Virus record (IMG/VR): IMGVR_UViG_3300027821_000004
Span: 1 to 48,432 of that record
Source of the DNA: a virus
Direction: 5' to 3' (one strand)
DNA length: 48,432 bases
Part shown: positions 1 through 8,200 of the stretch, one piece after another
How positions within the stretch are numbered: position 1 is the stretch's first letter
How the letters are laid out: every line of letters starts with the position of its first letter
The notes under the pieces: model-generated
Database searches by the model: none
What the model was told of the DNA's origin: nothing
The model's input: the letters and a program-made list of their open reading frames with translations, nothing else
Program-made: the position numbers and the translations under genes

Positions 1-53
1 TCCAACTCTCGGCGCTGGGGAGACGGTGAGGAGGGAGGAGCAGAAGAAAGTTG
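1..53. repeat. terminal direct repeat, left copy (circular junction)
   Basis: These 53 bases are identical to the last 53 bases of the window (48380-48432). An open reading frame runs in phase through the join, so the molecule is circular or circularly permuted. The repeat is most simply an assembly overlap rather than a biological terminal repeat, because it lies inside a coding sequence and its length is typical of a k-mer overlap. Confidence 0.95.
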
Positions 54-943
54 GGGCGAAGACGGTTAGTGTGCAGAGTAGGGATTTGACGACACCGGCA
101 GTGCTGGTGGGTCAGAAGATTGATCCGCAGTGGAATGGGGCGACGTTGGATTTGGAGCAGAAGATCGTTCCGGCCAATACGGTGATCGTACAGGCGTTTG
201 GGATGACCGATGCGAGTGTTAAACCAATTGATGGGACCAACGCGCTGCAAGAGACGTGGAAGACACACGCTCAGGGTCCGGCAGTGTTTCCAATTATTTT
301 GACCAGGAGTCTTGATGCGGATTTGCAGCAGGAGGTATTGACGTATCAGTCAATTGTTGCGGCGGGTGATGTGTATACACCTGCGGCGACGGGCGTAGTT
401 GATTGGGAAGAGAAGCCCATTGATGCAGTTCATAAGCTTAGGAGGATTGAAACGGTTTCGAGTACTCCGGCGACTTTTAATACGTATACGACGCAGACGA
501 TCACGTTTCCGGGGATTTTGTACGGGTTGAGCTTTGCGCTGGTGACGTTGGCGACGACGACTCGGCATGAGCCACAGTGGGTAGCGGGGATCAGGACGCC
601 GATAACGATCCCGACGCAGATTAGGATTCAGACGGAATTCTTTTGGGCGTTCATTAATGGATATACGCCGTATCAGTGGCGACCTACGGACATTATGTTC
701 AAGGGAATCTCGTATTCGATCAATTTACAGAATGTGCTGTGCGATGCGATAAGCAATGCAGGGGTGCAATATGCATCGGATTCGTATTATGGGAATACGA
801 ATGATAGATTTTCGGTGAGTGCGACTACTCCAACGGCGAGTCAGTATTTGGCGGCGGTGGGAACGGAGCAGGTGCTGTCGAGTGTGACGAGTAGGTACAA
901 GAACATGTGGATTAGGAAAACTTCGTATGTGGTACTGGCATGA
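1..943 (+). CDS. virion (probable tail) protein, C-terminal part of the junction-spanning gene
   Basis: This is the 3' part of the gene that begins at 47835. The frame runs from base 2 to the TGA at 941-943, and joined to the first part it encodes 495 residues. A GTG at 26 could look like a start, but the frame is open upstream through the circular join, so it is internal. The visible part is rich in Thr, Ile and aromatic residues in alternating beta-like patterns, with no signal peptide, transmembrane segment or catalytic motif that I recognise. It follows the adaptor-like gene and a short coiled-coil gene and precedes the small tagged proteins, so a structural tail or head-tail role is inferred from position only. 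Confidence 0.8.
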   Translation, partial: PTLGAGETVRREEQKKVGAKTVSVQSRDLTTPAVLVGQKIDPQWNGATLDLEQKIVPANTVIVQAFGMTDASVKPIDGTNALQETWKTHAQGPAVFPIILTRSLDADLQQEVLTYQSIVAAGDVYTPAATGVVDWEEKPIDAVHKLRRIETVSSTPATFNTYTTQTITFPGILYGLSFALVTLATTTRHEPQWVAGIRTPITIPTQIRIQTEFFWAFINGYTPYQWRPTDIMFKGISYSINLQNVLCDAISNAGVQYASDSYYGNTNDRFSVSATTPTASQYLAAVGTEQVLSSVTSRYKNMWIRKTSYVVLA

Positions 944-1116
944 ATGGGAATGATGAACAACAACAGGATGATAGCAGGAGTTTCAGGCCGGGGGCGATGA
1001 GTAAGATGCCCGAGGTGCCTGACATGACCGGGAAGCTGGTGCCGCCGAGGAGGGATAGCCCGTTCGCGTTGAGTGATTTTAGTTCGAGGGCGGCAGACAC
1101 AACAACTAAACCGTAA
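940..1116 (+). CDS. small acidic/Pro-rich protein, 58 aa
   Basis: The ATG at 940 overlaps the TGA of the preceding virion gene (ATGA), and the frame stops at 1114-1116, nine bases before the next ATG. The protein starts MNGNDEQQQDD and contains a GAMSKMPEVPDM stretch that faintly recalls the SKMW motif of its downstream neighbours. It ends in a Ser/Thr/Arg-rich tail and looks disordered. The tight overlap and uninterrupted frame support a real gene. Function is unknown; it probably belongs with the virion-region small proteins. Confidence 0.65.
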   Translation: MNGNDEQQQDDSRSFRPGAMSKMPEVPDMTGKLVPPRRDSPFALSDFSSRAADTTTKP

Positions 1117-1125
1117 GGAGAGTTT

Positions 1126-1632
1126 ATGGCAATAGCATCGATAGACCCGCAGAAACAGATTGCGAGTGGAGTTACATCAGCGACGACGGAGGCGAAGACA
1201 AATCCGTATCAGTATGCGGGGAAGGCGGGGTATAAAGACCCGTTGGCTCAGGAATTGTATCAGAAGTATAACCCTGGATTGACGAGAAGTCAGGGACCGT
1301 GGAGTTCTGGTTTTGATCAGTTGATGCATTTGTCGAAGAGCTATGAGAATACACCAACCAATTATATCGATCCGCTGAACCCGAGGAATTGGGGTGCGGG
1401 TGCGATGAAGGATGAGTATTTGCAGAAAGGTGGATTGGGAACTTTTGAGCAGCAGGCTCAGTATCCGGGGGCGACGAATTGGCCGATGGATGCGAGTGGG
1501 AATCCGTTGCCGAGGATGAATATGCAGACTGGACAGGCGGAGTCGATAGTGCCGGGTGCGCCACCGGTTGGTACAGGAGCAGGGAGTTCGTATTCGTTGA
1601 GTCCAGATGTGCTAAGTAAGATGTGGAGGTGA
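1126..1632 (+). CDS. small virion-region protein with C-terminal SLSPDVLSKMW tag
   Basis: A 168-residue protein. The start is set by AAGGAG a few bases upstream of ATG 1126. The body is Gln/Gly/Pro/Tyr-rich (for example QELYQKYNPGLTRSQGPW) and looks poorly structured. The last 16 residues read GSSYSLSPDVLSKMWR, and the next gene ends in the same peptide with Lys for Arg. Later genes carry degenerate versions internally. No enzyme motif, signal peptide or membrane segment is visible. It lies four bases upstream of the next gene in the late operon that leads to the giant 1,805-residue protein, suggesting a minor virion or assembly factor held by its C-terminal peptide. That role is inference. 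Confidence 0.8.
   Translation: MAIASIDPQKQIASGVTSATTEAKTNPYQYAGKAGYKDPLAQELYQKYNPGLTRSQGPWSSGFDQLMHLSKSYENTPTNYIDPLNPRNWGAGAMKDEYLQKGGLGTFEQQAQYPGATNWPMDASGNPLPRMNMQTGQAESIVPGAPPVGTGAGSSYSLSPDVLSKMWR
1582..1629 (+). repeat. 48-bp coding repeat encoding the GSSYSLSPDVLSKMW tag, copy 1
   Basis: Sixteen codons at the extreme 3' end of the 168-aa gene. They match 2042-2089 at 40 of 48 bases. Of the seven codons that differ, six changes are synonymous and one is Arg to Lys. That pattern points to selection on the peptide rather than a recent DNA duplication. Confidence 0.9.
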
Positions 1633-1636
1633 GGTT

Positions 1637-2092
1637 ATGGCTAGGAAATCGACAGAGCAGGCGATTAATGAGAGTAATGCTTGGGCGAAGCAGCAGAACG
1701 CCGCGAATAATTATTCTGGAACGAATTACATGCTGAATGAGTATGACCCGAAGACGGGGGGTTATCATAGCGCGGAAGATCCGTTGCGGAGGCAGGCTAA
1801 TATTAAGGGGTTTGCACCATCTACTGAGGCGGGGGCGACAACGTGGAGCAGTCAGTATCCAGGGTCGGCGTTTTGGAGTCCAACGAAGGGTGGCGCTTGG
1901 CAGGAAATTAATGAGGGAATGCTGGGGAACCCGGATGTGGCGAAGGCGGTTATGCAGGGGGCGACTGCTGGGAGTCCGCAGTTTGGGGCGTTTTCGCAGT
2001 TGCAGAATAAGATTCCGGCGAACGTTAGGCAGGGAATTCAAGGGAGTTCATATTCGTTAAGTCCCGATGTGTTGAGCAAAATGTGGAAGTAA
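1637..2092 (+). CDS. small virion-region protein with C-terminal SLSPDVLSKMW tag (second copy)
   Basis: A 151-residue protein starting four bases after the previous stop, with GTGAGGTT just before ATG 1637. Its N-terminal body differs from its neighbour (Asn, Ala, Trp and Gly-rich, with a TWSSQYPGSAFWSP stretch), yet it ends with GSSYSLSPDVLSKMWK. Conservation is therefore confined to the C-terminal tag, as expected for a docking peptide on otherwise unrelated cargo. No catalytic or membrane features are seen. I do not recognise a family. Confidence 0.8.
   Translation: MARKSTEQAINESNAWAKQQNAANNYSGTNYMLNEYDPKTGGYHSAEDPLRRQANIKGFAPSTEAGATTWSSQYPGSAFWSPTKGGAWQEINEGMLGNPDVAKAVMQGATAGSPQFGAFSQLQNKIPANVRQGIQGSSYSLSPDVLSKMWK
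2042..2089 (+). repeat. 48-bp coding repeat encoding the GSSYSLSPDVLSKMW tag, copy 2
   Basis: The second copy of the coding repeat at 1582-1629, again the last 16 codons before a stop. Differences from copy 1 are almost all at third codon positions. Confidence 0.9.
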
Positions 2093-2096
2093 TATT

Positions 2097-2309
2097 ATGG
2101 CTGAGCAACAAGTAAATCCGTTTGAGTTGGAGCCGCAACCGAAGCAGGCGATTCCGTGGGGTGGTGTGGCGCAGTTGGTGCCGCAAGAGGGGCAGCAGGC
2201 ACCGGAGGGCGGGAGTTATTACTCGGTGCCGCAGGAGCTGTTGCAGAGAATGTGGCAACCAATGACACCGCAACCCCAGCCGCCGTTGATTCCGCCGCCG
2301 CCGGTTTAG
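2097..2309 (+). CDS. Pro/Gln-rich 70-aa protein with internal LLQRMW motif
   Basis: Starts four bases after the previous stop. The first 38 residues are Gln/Pro/Gly-rich. Residues 39-53 read GSYYSVPQELLQRMW, a divergent form of the tag that ends the two preceding proteins. A proline-rich tail (MTPQPQPPLIPPPPV) follows, so here the tag is near but not at the C terminus. No other motif is seen. Position and motif link it to the same putative docking system; the biochemical role is unknown. Confidence 0.75.
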   Translation: MAEQQVNPFELEPQPKQAIPWGGVAQLVPQEGQQAPEGGSYYSVPQELLQRMWQPMTPQPQPPLIPPPPV

Positions 2310-2312
2310 GTT

Positions 2313-2540
2313 ATGCCAACGTATTTTGTGACGTTGAATAGGCCGGAAGTGGTGGCGGCTGACCCGCAGGAGGCGATGGATAAGTGTTTGGCTGATCCAT
2401 TGGGGCCGAAGGATACGTTTTTTGTGAAGGAGGTTCCGCCGGATGGGTCGGTATATTATGCGGCTGGTGGAATGGCGACGATTGGTGGTTCTTATTTAAC
2501 ACCCGAGACAATTGTTGAGGGGCCAACTGTGAAGGAGTGA
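2313..2540 (+). CDS. hypothetical 75-aa protein
   Basis: A short protein beginning MPTYFVTLNRPEVVAADPQEA, starting just after the previous stop in a GGTTATG context. The N terminus looks like a compact beta-strand followed by a helix (PQEAMDKCL). The remainder is Gly/Pro/Val-rich. It lacks the LxxMW motif carried by its neighbours on both sides. Continuous spacing in the late operon supports it as real. Function unknown. Confidence 0.7.
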   Translation: MPTYFVTLNRPEVVAADPQEAMDKCLADPLGPKDTFFVKEVPPDGSVYYAAGGMATIGGSYLTPETIVEGPTVKE

Positions 2541-2544
2541 GATT

Positions 2545-3291
2545 ATGGCATTTGGAACTTTTAGTACACCGGCATTACCACCGGGGCTGATGACGGGTAC
2601 TCAAGCGCCGCAGAAGTTGTTTGGGGATATTCCGGCGGCACAGGCGCAGATTCCGGGAATGGTGACACCGGAGACAACGGTGGCGATGCCAAATTATGTG
2701 GATTGGGCGGGTATTACGGAGGCTCTTACAGCACAGGAAAAACTCAAGCAGGCTTCGGCGGATAGGTGGGCTAGGGCGGCGGCGATGAATAACGCTAGGG
2801 CGGCGCAGTCTAGGGGGAATCAGGGATGGAATACGGGAGGATCTACGTCTGCGACGGAGCCGGTGAACTTGGCGAATCAATCATCGGGGATGGGTGCACA
2901 GTATACTTATACTGCGGGTAAGGGTCCGATTTTGTGGGCTCCACGGAGCATGAATCAACAGCAGTTGGGAACGTGGTCTGAGCAGCAGCAGAAGAAGGCG
3001 ATGGCGGAGAATAGACGACCGCCGGTCATTTTAAAGGCGTACGCCGATGATCCTATAATGCCCGGCGAGCAGGGTGGCGGAATGTCGCAAGCTGAGATTG
3101 GCAAAAGTATATTCGGGCCGGGACTATCGACTGCATTGGGTGGGGCTAATCCGGCGGTGTTGGCTAGAATGTGGGGCGGTGGTGGCGGGACTAGGCAGGG
3201 TCAACCTACTGACCCGTTTCCGCAGCAATCGTTGAGGGAGAGAACATCGCCGGGACCAAAGTTCCAGTATGACTACTTTGGAGGACGTTAA
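2545..3291 (+). CDS. Gly/Ala/Gln-rich virion-region protein with internal VLARMW motif
   Basis: A 248-residue protein with GAAGGAG upstream of ATG 2545. It contains an Ala-rich helical stretch (about residues 58-90) and Gly/Gln-rich linkers. ANPAVLARMW at residues 201-210 is followed immediately by a Gly run and a Pro/Arg-rich tail. That segment is a degenerate copy of the C-terminal tag of the upstream genes. No enzymatic signature is evident. Low complexity and position suggest a minor or internal virion component, not proven. Confidence 0.75.
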   Translation: MAFGTFSTPALPPGLMTGTQAPQKLFGDIPAAQAQIPGMVTPETTVAMPNYVDWAGITEALTAQEKLKQASADRWARAAAMNNARAAQSRGNQGWNTGGSTSATEPVNLANQSSGMGAQYTYTAGKGPILWAPRSMNQQQLGTWSEQQQKKAMAENRRPPVILKAYADDPIMPGEQGGGMSQAEIGKSIFGPGLSTALGGANPAVLARMWGGGGGTRQGQPTDPFPQQSLRERTSPGPKFQYDYFGGR

Positions 3292-3293
3292 TT

Positions 3294-4526
3294 ATGGCTA
3301 GACGAGGATATATTGGTGGTGAAAGACGGGGGTTTCAGATTAGTCCAATTGATTTTTTGCGTGGGGGCGGCGGGGATAATAAGGAGGACACCGCAATGGC
3401 AATGGCGTTGATGGGGTATGGAAAAGGAACGTCGCCGCAGGATCAGGCATTGGAGGCGCAGAAGCAAGCTTGGGCGGAAAAGTATCAATCGGGTCAACTT
3501 AGTATTGAGGAGTTGAAACAGAAAGCTGCGGAGGCGAATTATAAGTCTGAGGCTGAAGCGAGAACAGCTGCGGCAACCAACGCCGCTCAGCAGCGGATAG
3601 ATGAGGCGGCGAAACAAGCAGCCCTAGAAAAGTATCAAACAGGACAGTTGGATTATCTTAAAAGTAAGGCGGATCGAGATGCTGCCGTAGAGGTATTTAA
3701 GAATGCGGTCGAACACGGTAATTTGAAGGAGGGTACTCCGCAGTATGAAATATTAGCAGAGGCTGCGATGCCGGGTTACAAAGAGAAGAGTACAGCGGCC
3801 AAAAAAGCGATATTTGAGCAGAATGTTGCTACGGGACTGGAAAAGTATCAGAAGGCGACTCCGAAAGAGAAGGCAGCGTTCAATAAAGCACCGGGTTCGT
3901 TAGGAGTACCACCGGATGTTTTTGATGAGATTCTGAAACGGTCGCAGGTGCAAGTTGCACAACCGGGCGCACCAACGGCTGCACCGGGCGAAGGACGGCT
4001 TCCGCTGAGTGCGCCAACGGCTCCTGTTGGTAGCGACATTTTTAGTGAGAAGGGGGTGCGTATAGTTCCGCCGATAGCGCCATCCGTTGATGCGCGGGAT
4101 TATGGTAAGTTTCCTGGGAGTGTGGAGGATTTGATCAGATTGAGTAGTAACAAGCCGATACCTGAACAGCTAGTTGTAGATAGATCGATGGTAGCACCTC
4201 CTGTCGTATCTGCTCCTCCGACGCCGGTTAATATGCCTAGGGCGAGTACTGAGTCTATTGCACCGGGACTTAATATGCCAAGGGAGCAGTTCAATTTGAT
4301 ACCGGAGTCAACTGATCAGTATCAGCCAGCGGCGGCATTTAGTAGGCAGGGATTGCCGGATCTGCATTTAATACCGGAACCGTACGTTCGGCCTCAAATG
4401 GATTTGATGGTGGATGATCTGCTGAAGAGGCTTAGAATGGGTGGCGGCAATACGGATATTCCGATGCCAACTGGTTCAGGGTATCCATTTCCGGTGCAAG
4501 GCGTATTTCAGCCGCATCCCGGCTAA
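3294..4526 (+). CDS. coiled-coil / proline-rich virion-region protein, 410 aa
   Basis: The first 30 residues are Gly/Arg-rich. Residues about 50-200 form a highly charged Ala/Lys/Glu/Gln helical region that would favour coiled coil (EKYQSGQLSIEELKQKAAEA, with a second EKYQTGQLDYLKSKADRDAA-like unit). The C-terminal half is Pro-rich and probably extended. The EKYQ[ST]GQL element occurs twice, so the helical part may be built on an internal repeat. Near the C terminus DDLLKRLRMGGG is a weak echo of the LxxMW tag. It precedes the 229-aa tagged protein and the giant virion protein. Scaffold-like or internal-core function is inferred. Confidence 0.75.
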   Translation: MARRGYIGGERRGFQISPIDFLRGGGGDNKEDTAMAMALMGYGKGTSPQDQALEAQKQAWAEKYQSGQLSIEELKQKAAEANYKSEAEARTAAATNAAQQRIDEAAKQAALEKYQTGQLDYLKSKADRDAAVEVFKNAVEHGNLKEGTPQYEILAEAAMPGYKEKSTAAKKAIFEQNVATGLEKYQKATPKEKAAFNKAPGSLGVPPDVFDEILKRSQVQVAQPGAPTAAPGEGRLPLSAPTAPVGSDIFSEKGVRIVPPIAPSVDARDYGKFPGSVEDLIRLSSNKPIPEQLVVDRSMVAPPVVSAPPTPVNMPRASTESIAPGLNMPREQFNLIPESTDQYQPAAAFSRQGLPDLHLIPEPYVRPQMDLMVDDLLKRLRMGGGNTDIPMPTGSGYPFPVQGVFQPHPG

Positions 4527-4549
4527 TAATTAAACAGAAAGGATAAGTT

Positions 4550-5239
4550 ATGGCAAGTTATGATAGAAGTACAGGGCCGAAGGAGGGAGTAAGCTCAATA
4601 AGCGCGAAGACAAGGCGAAGACTTTACGGGAAGCCGGAGCCGCAGAACTTCAGCGATTGGTACGCACAGCAGCAAAGGGGTCCAGCACCGGGTCCAGTGC
4701 AGACTGCAACTAAGCAAAACGATTTTTACACTGGAAATGCGCCGACACTGACGCTGGATAACCAACAGCAGTTACTGTCGAATATGTTTAGGCCAGAGTC
4801 TGAGGCTCCGGTTGGTGGGCAAGGTTCTGATCGACAGTTGCAAATGTACCTTGACTTCCAGCGGGAGCAAATGGCGAACGATATTAGACAGAATCCGGCC
4901 AAACAACTACAAGCGTATCAGGCGCAGGCGCAGGCACAAGATCCAGTACGGTTTGCACAGGAGCAGAGGCAGGCGGAGTTGGATACAAGTCCGTGGGCAA
5001 AGGGCGGGCAGTTCGAGGGGCATAGGGCGGCGGATATTTACACACCGGAGGAGATTTTGGCGAGTCAGGGCAATACGGCGCAGAACCAGATATTGAGGAA
5101 TAGACGAAATATTAGTCCAGAACGCGCTCAGGCATTGGCAGGGGTTCCGGCGGCGCAGAGGGCGAATGCGGGTGAGTTTGATCCGGCAGAGTTGATTCGA
5201 CAGAATCAGATTTACTCGATGAATAGAACGTACATGTAA
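4550..5239 (+). CDS. Gln-rich protein with LLSNMF motif, 229 aa
   Basis: Preceded by AGAAAGGATAAGTT, a good ribosome site and TTATG start. The protein is Gln/Ala/Arg-rich, with helical stretches (QAQAQAQDPVRFAQEQRQA). Residues 70-80 (DNQQQLLSNMF) resemble the LLQRMW and VLSKMW motifs of the upstream proteins, with Phe for Trp. Its stop overlaps the next start as TAATG, so it is translationally coupled to the 1,805-residue protein. That coupling makes a chaperone, partner or co-ejected protein plausible, but no domain is recognised. Confidence 0.75.
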   Translation: MASYDRSTGPKEGVSSISAKTRRRLYGKPEPQNFSDWYAQQQRGPAPGPVQTATKQNDFYTGNAPTLTLDNQQQLLSNMFRPESEAPVGGQGSDRQLQMYLDFQREQMANDIRQNPAKQLQAYQAQAQAQDPVRFAQEQRQAELDTSPWAKGGQFEGHRAADIYTPEEILASQGNTAQNQILRNRRNISPERAQALAGVPAAQRANAGEFDPAELIRQNQIYSMNRTYM

Positions 5240-8200
5240 TGCCCTACGACTACCGACACGTTAAAGACGCTTACGACGCACTGTATGATGCGGGCGTCGT
5301 AACTGATTCGTTGCCCGATTGGTCAGCGAAGATGAACGCGCAGACGGACACCGAGGATTATGCCGCCGGTCTGCATGATAATTGGATTAAGCGACGATCA
5401 GTGGACGTGGATCGGTTGTTGGAGATGACTGGCCTTCCACAACTTGGCGGGGCGATTGGTAGTGGAGTAGGGGAGTTGGTTGGGAATGCAGAGGCTGGGG
5501 AGCGGATCGGGCGCGGTTTGCCGAGAATGGCTGCTAGTATGATTCCGCTCGCTATACCGGGGTTGCAGCCGTTGGCACCGTTGACGATGGCAGCGAGTGC
5601 GGGCACGGAGGCGTATACTGAGTCAGATAGTCCGGCAGCCGGACTAATTGCTGCGGGAACGGCGGGTTTGATGCCTGCCGCAGGTAGTTTGGCGAGGCAG
5701 GCTGCACTGAAGGGAATGGGTGCAGAAGCAGTAGAAGGCGCATTATTAAAGGGTGGCGGCACAACTGTGGATGAGATGCTTGCCAAACTTCAGCAGGGCG
5801 CGTTACCGACAATAGTTAAAGAACGAGTTCCGACAACATTTGGGCAGGCGTTGGGTGCATATGGTGCCGAGCAGGTGGGGGCAGCGGCATTGGGGGAGGC
5901 TGGTAATTTGGCCGGTGCGCTATACTCTGGTCAAGACTATCACTTTTCTCCAACGGAGCAATTACTTAATTTGACATTGGGTCAGGCTCCGTTTGCTGGA
6001 GCGTCGCTAGCTAGACATGGTTTGGCCGGGTTTGGTGGAGAAGCGGCACGTAGACACGTAGAAGAGACTAGGACAACTATTAAGCTAACGGAAGACGCTC
6101 AGGCACAGAAAACGGCGTTAGAGGAGGCGGCGGCGAAGACTCCAGTTGAGGGTGTTCCTGATACGACGTATGGGACGCCTGAAGAATTGCTCGCGAGGAA
6201 TACTCGCATTAACGAACTTAGGGCACGGCAGCGAGCGGCGACAGATGAGGGAACGTCGTTTTCTGAGGAGGAACGCCAAAAGATGCTTGATGAGGAAGAA
6301 AAACTTGTCAAGCAGCAGGGTTATGCGACGGGCAATATCTTGGGTGCGAATATTGACCCGACAACTGCGAGGAGGGCTGTTACGGGGACCGAGGTGGCGT
6401 ATGACCCTGAGTTAAAGTTCAGGAGGATTCAACTGGACGACAATCCAGCGAATGGGGACTTGGCCGGGAAGCAGATTGGATATAGTACAGAGCATGAGCC
6501 GCCGTTAGCGGGAGATGGAACTTATAATGTACCTGAGGGGTACCATTCTGAGTTCTTGCCTACTGCCGAGGGCAGGTTTGATCCTGAGGCCAAACTCAAT
6601 ATTGCACAGCAGAAGCTGACTGCGGCTAAGTCTAATGCGGAGTTGCAGCAAGGAATTATTGAGCTGAATCACGCTAGGCAGTCGTATGGATTGCCTGCGC
6701 TCGATGATAAGATGCTTTCTGCTCGTACGATTGAGTTGAAATTGGGTGGGATTAGGGATGCCGCGAGTAGTGAACTGGAGCGCACTAGACAGCTAGCCAA
6801 GGCTAAGGATCAAGGGCAGGAGTTGGGGTCACTGGTTAGTGAGTATGCTCAGCGACAGGCTGAGTTTGAGGCTGCAACCGCAGCTAAGGATGATGTAACG
6901 GCTCAGGCTGCTAGTGCGAGACAGAAAGAATTATCTGCTAGGATAGCTGAACTGCACAAGCCGGGTGATCTTTCTGATTATGATCGGATGCGGGGGATTG
7001 CTAATGCTCCGATGACCAGGGAGAATGCACCACTGAAGGATAGATTGAACGAGAGTGCAATGCGACTTGCGGAAGCTTCGACACTATCGAGTGAGGATAA
7101 GCAGAAGTTTTTGACGTGGATGCAGTCTGGTAAGAGGGGTTTGGCGATGAAGTACGATATGCAGCCCGAGGATGTGGGTGCATTTCTAAATCAGGAACAT
7201 ATACACGACTTGTATGATCAAGTAGCAAAAAGTACTTATGGAACGATGGATCTCCAGGAGTATGGGGAGCGATACTTGAAGAGCACGGGTGTGTCGGCGG
7301 AGCAGGCTAAGGCACAGACTGATAGGGCGGTGGCTTTATCTGGGCGCGGTGACATGTTGACTGAGGATTTGCTGAAAAGTAATCCGGTGCAGCCAGAGGT
7401 TACTAAGGCACAGGGTGAGATGCAGACGGCGCTGACCGCTGATCCTAAGATGTCAGAGTGGCTGAAGTTGGCGCTGGACGAATCAGGCCACCCGAATATC
7501 GACGAATTTTATAATGCTATGGTGCGGGGCGACGAATCGCTCGACCATGAGACGTTGGATCAAATTCCAACTGAGATAGCAGACTACCTTTATGCTAAGG
7601 CCAGGGATCATCAACAAACGCTGGATGTACTGAATGCTGCGAACCATAAAGATAACAAGGCGGATGTACCAGTGGGGGACGTGCCGGTAGAGGGACCGTT
7701 GAGTGCGGTTAAGGAGATACTGAAGAATGGTGAGGGACGCTCGCGAGCAGCTGCTGCGGCGGATGGAATGAGTTCGCTGGCACCGGCGACGTTCATGCAG
7801 AAGGTGTACAATAACATTTTGTCAGATCCGTTTTCGGTGGTGAAGGATTCGATCCAGTTTGCTAAAGATTATTTCAAAACGTTGAATTATGAGGCCGGGA
7901 AGAGCCCAGAGGCTGCTGAGTATGCGTCGAAGTCACATCAACTTGAGGCGAATATCAAGAAGATGGAGCGGGAGACGATGAAAACGTTCTGGATAGACGA
8001 TGAGGGTAACTGGACGAATAGGTACGTGGACTCGTTGAAGAGTCCTGCGGTTAAGAGCGCGTTGGATAAGTGGATCGATGTGAATATGAAGCGGGGACAA
8101 GCCACTAATAACGTGGTTATGCTTTCGCCCGATGATCCGGCGGTTGCTAAGGCGCTGAAGGGACTCAGTGAGGAGCAGAAAGCGAATGTTACTGCGCTGA

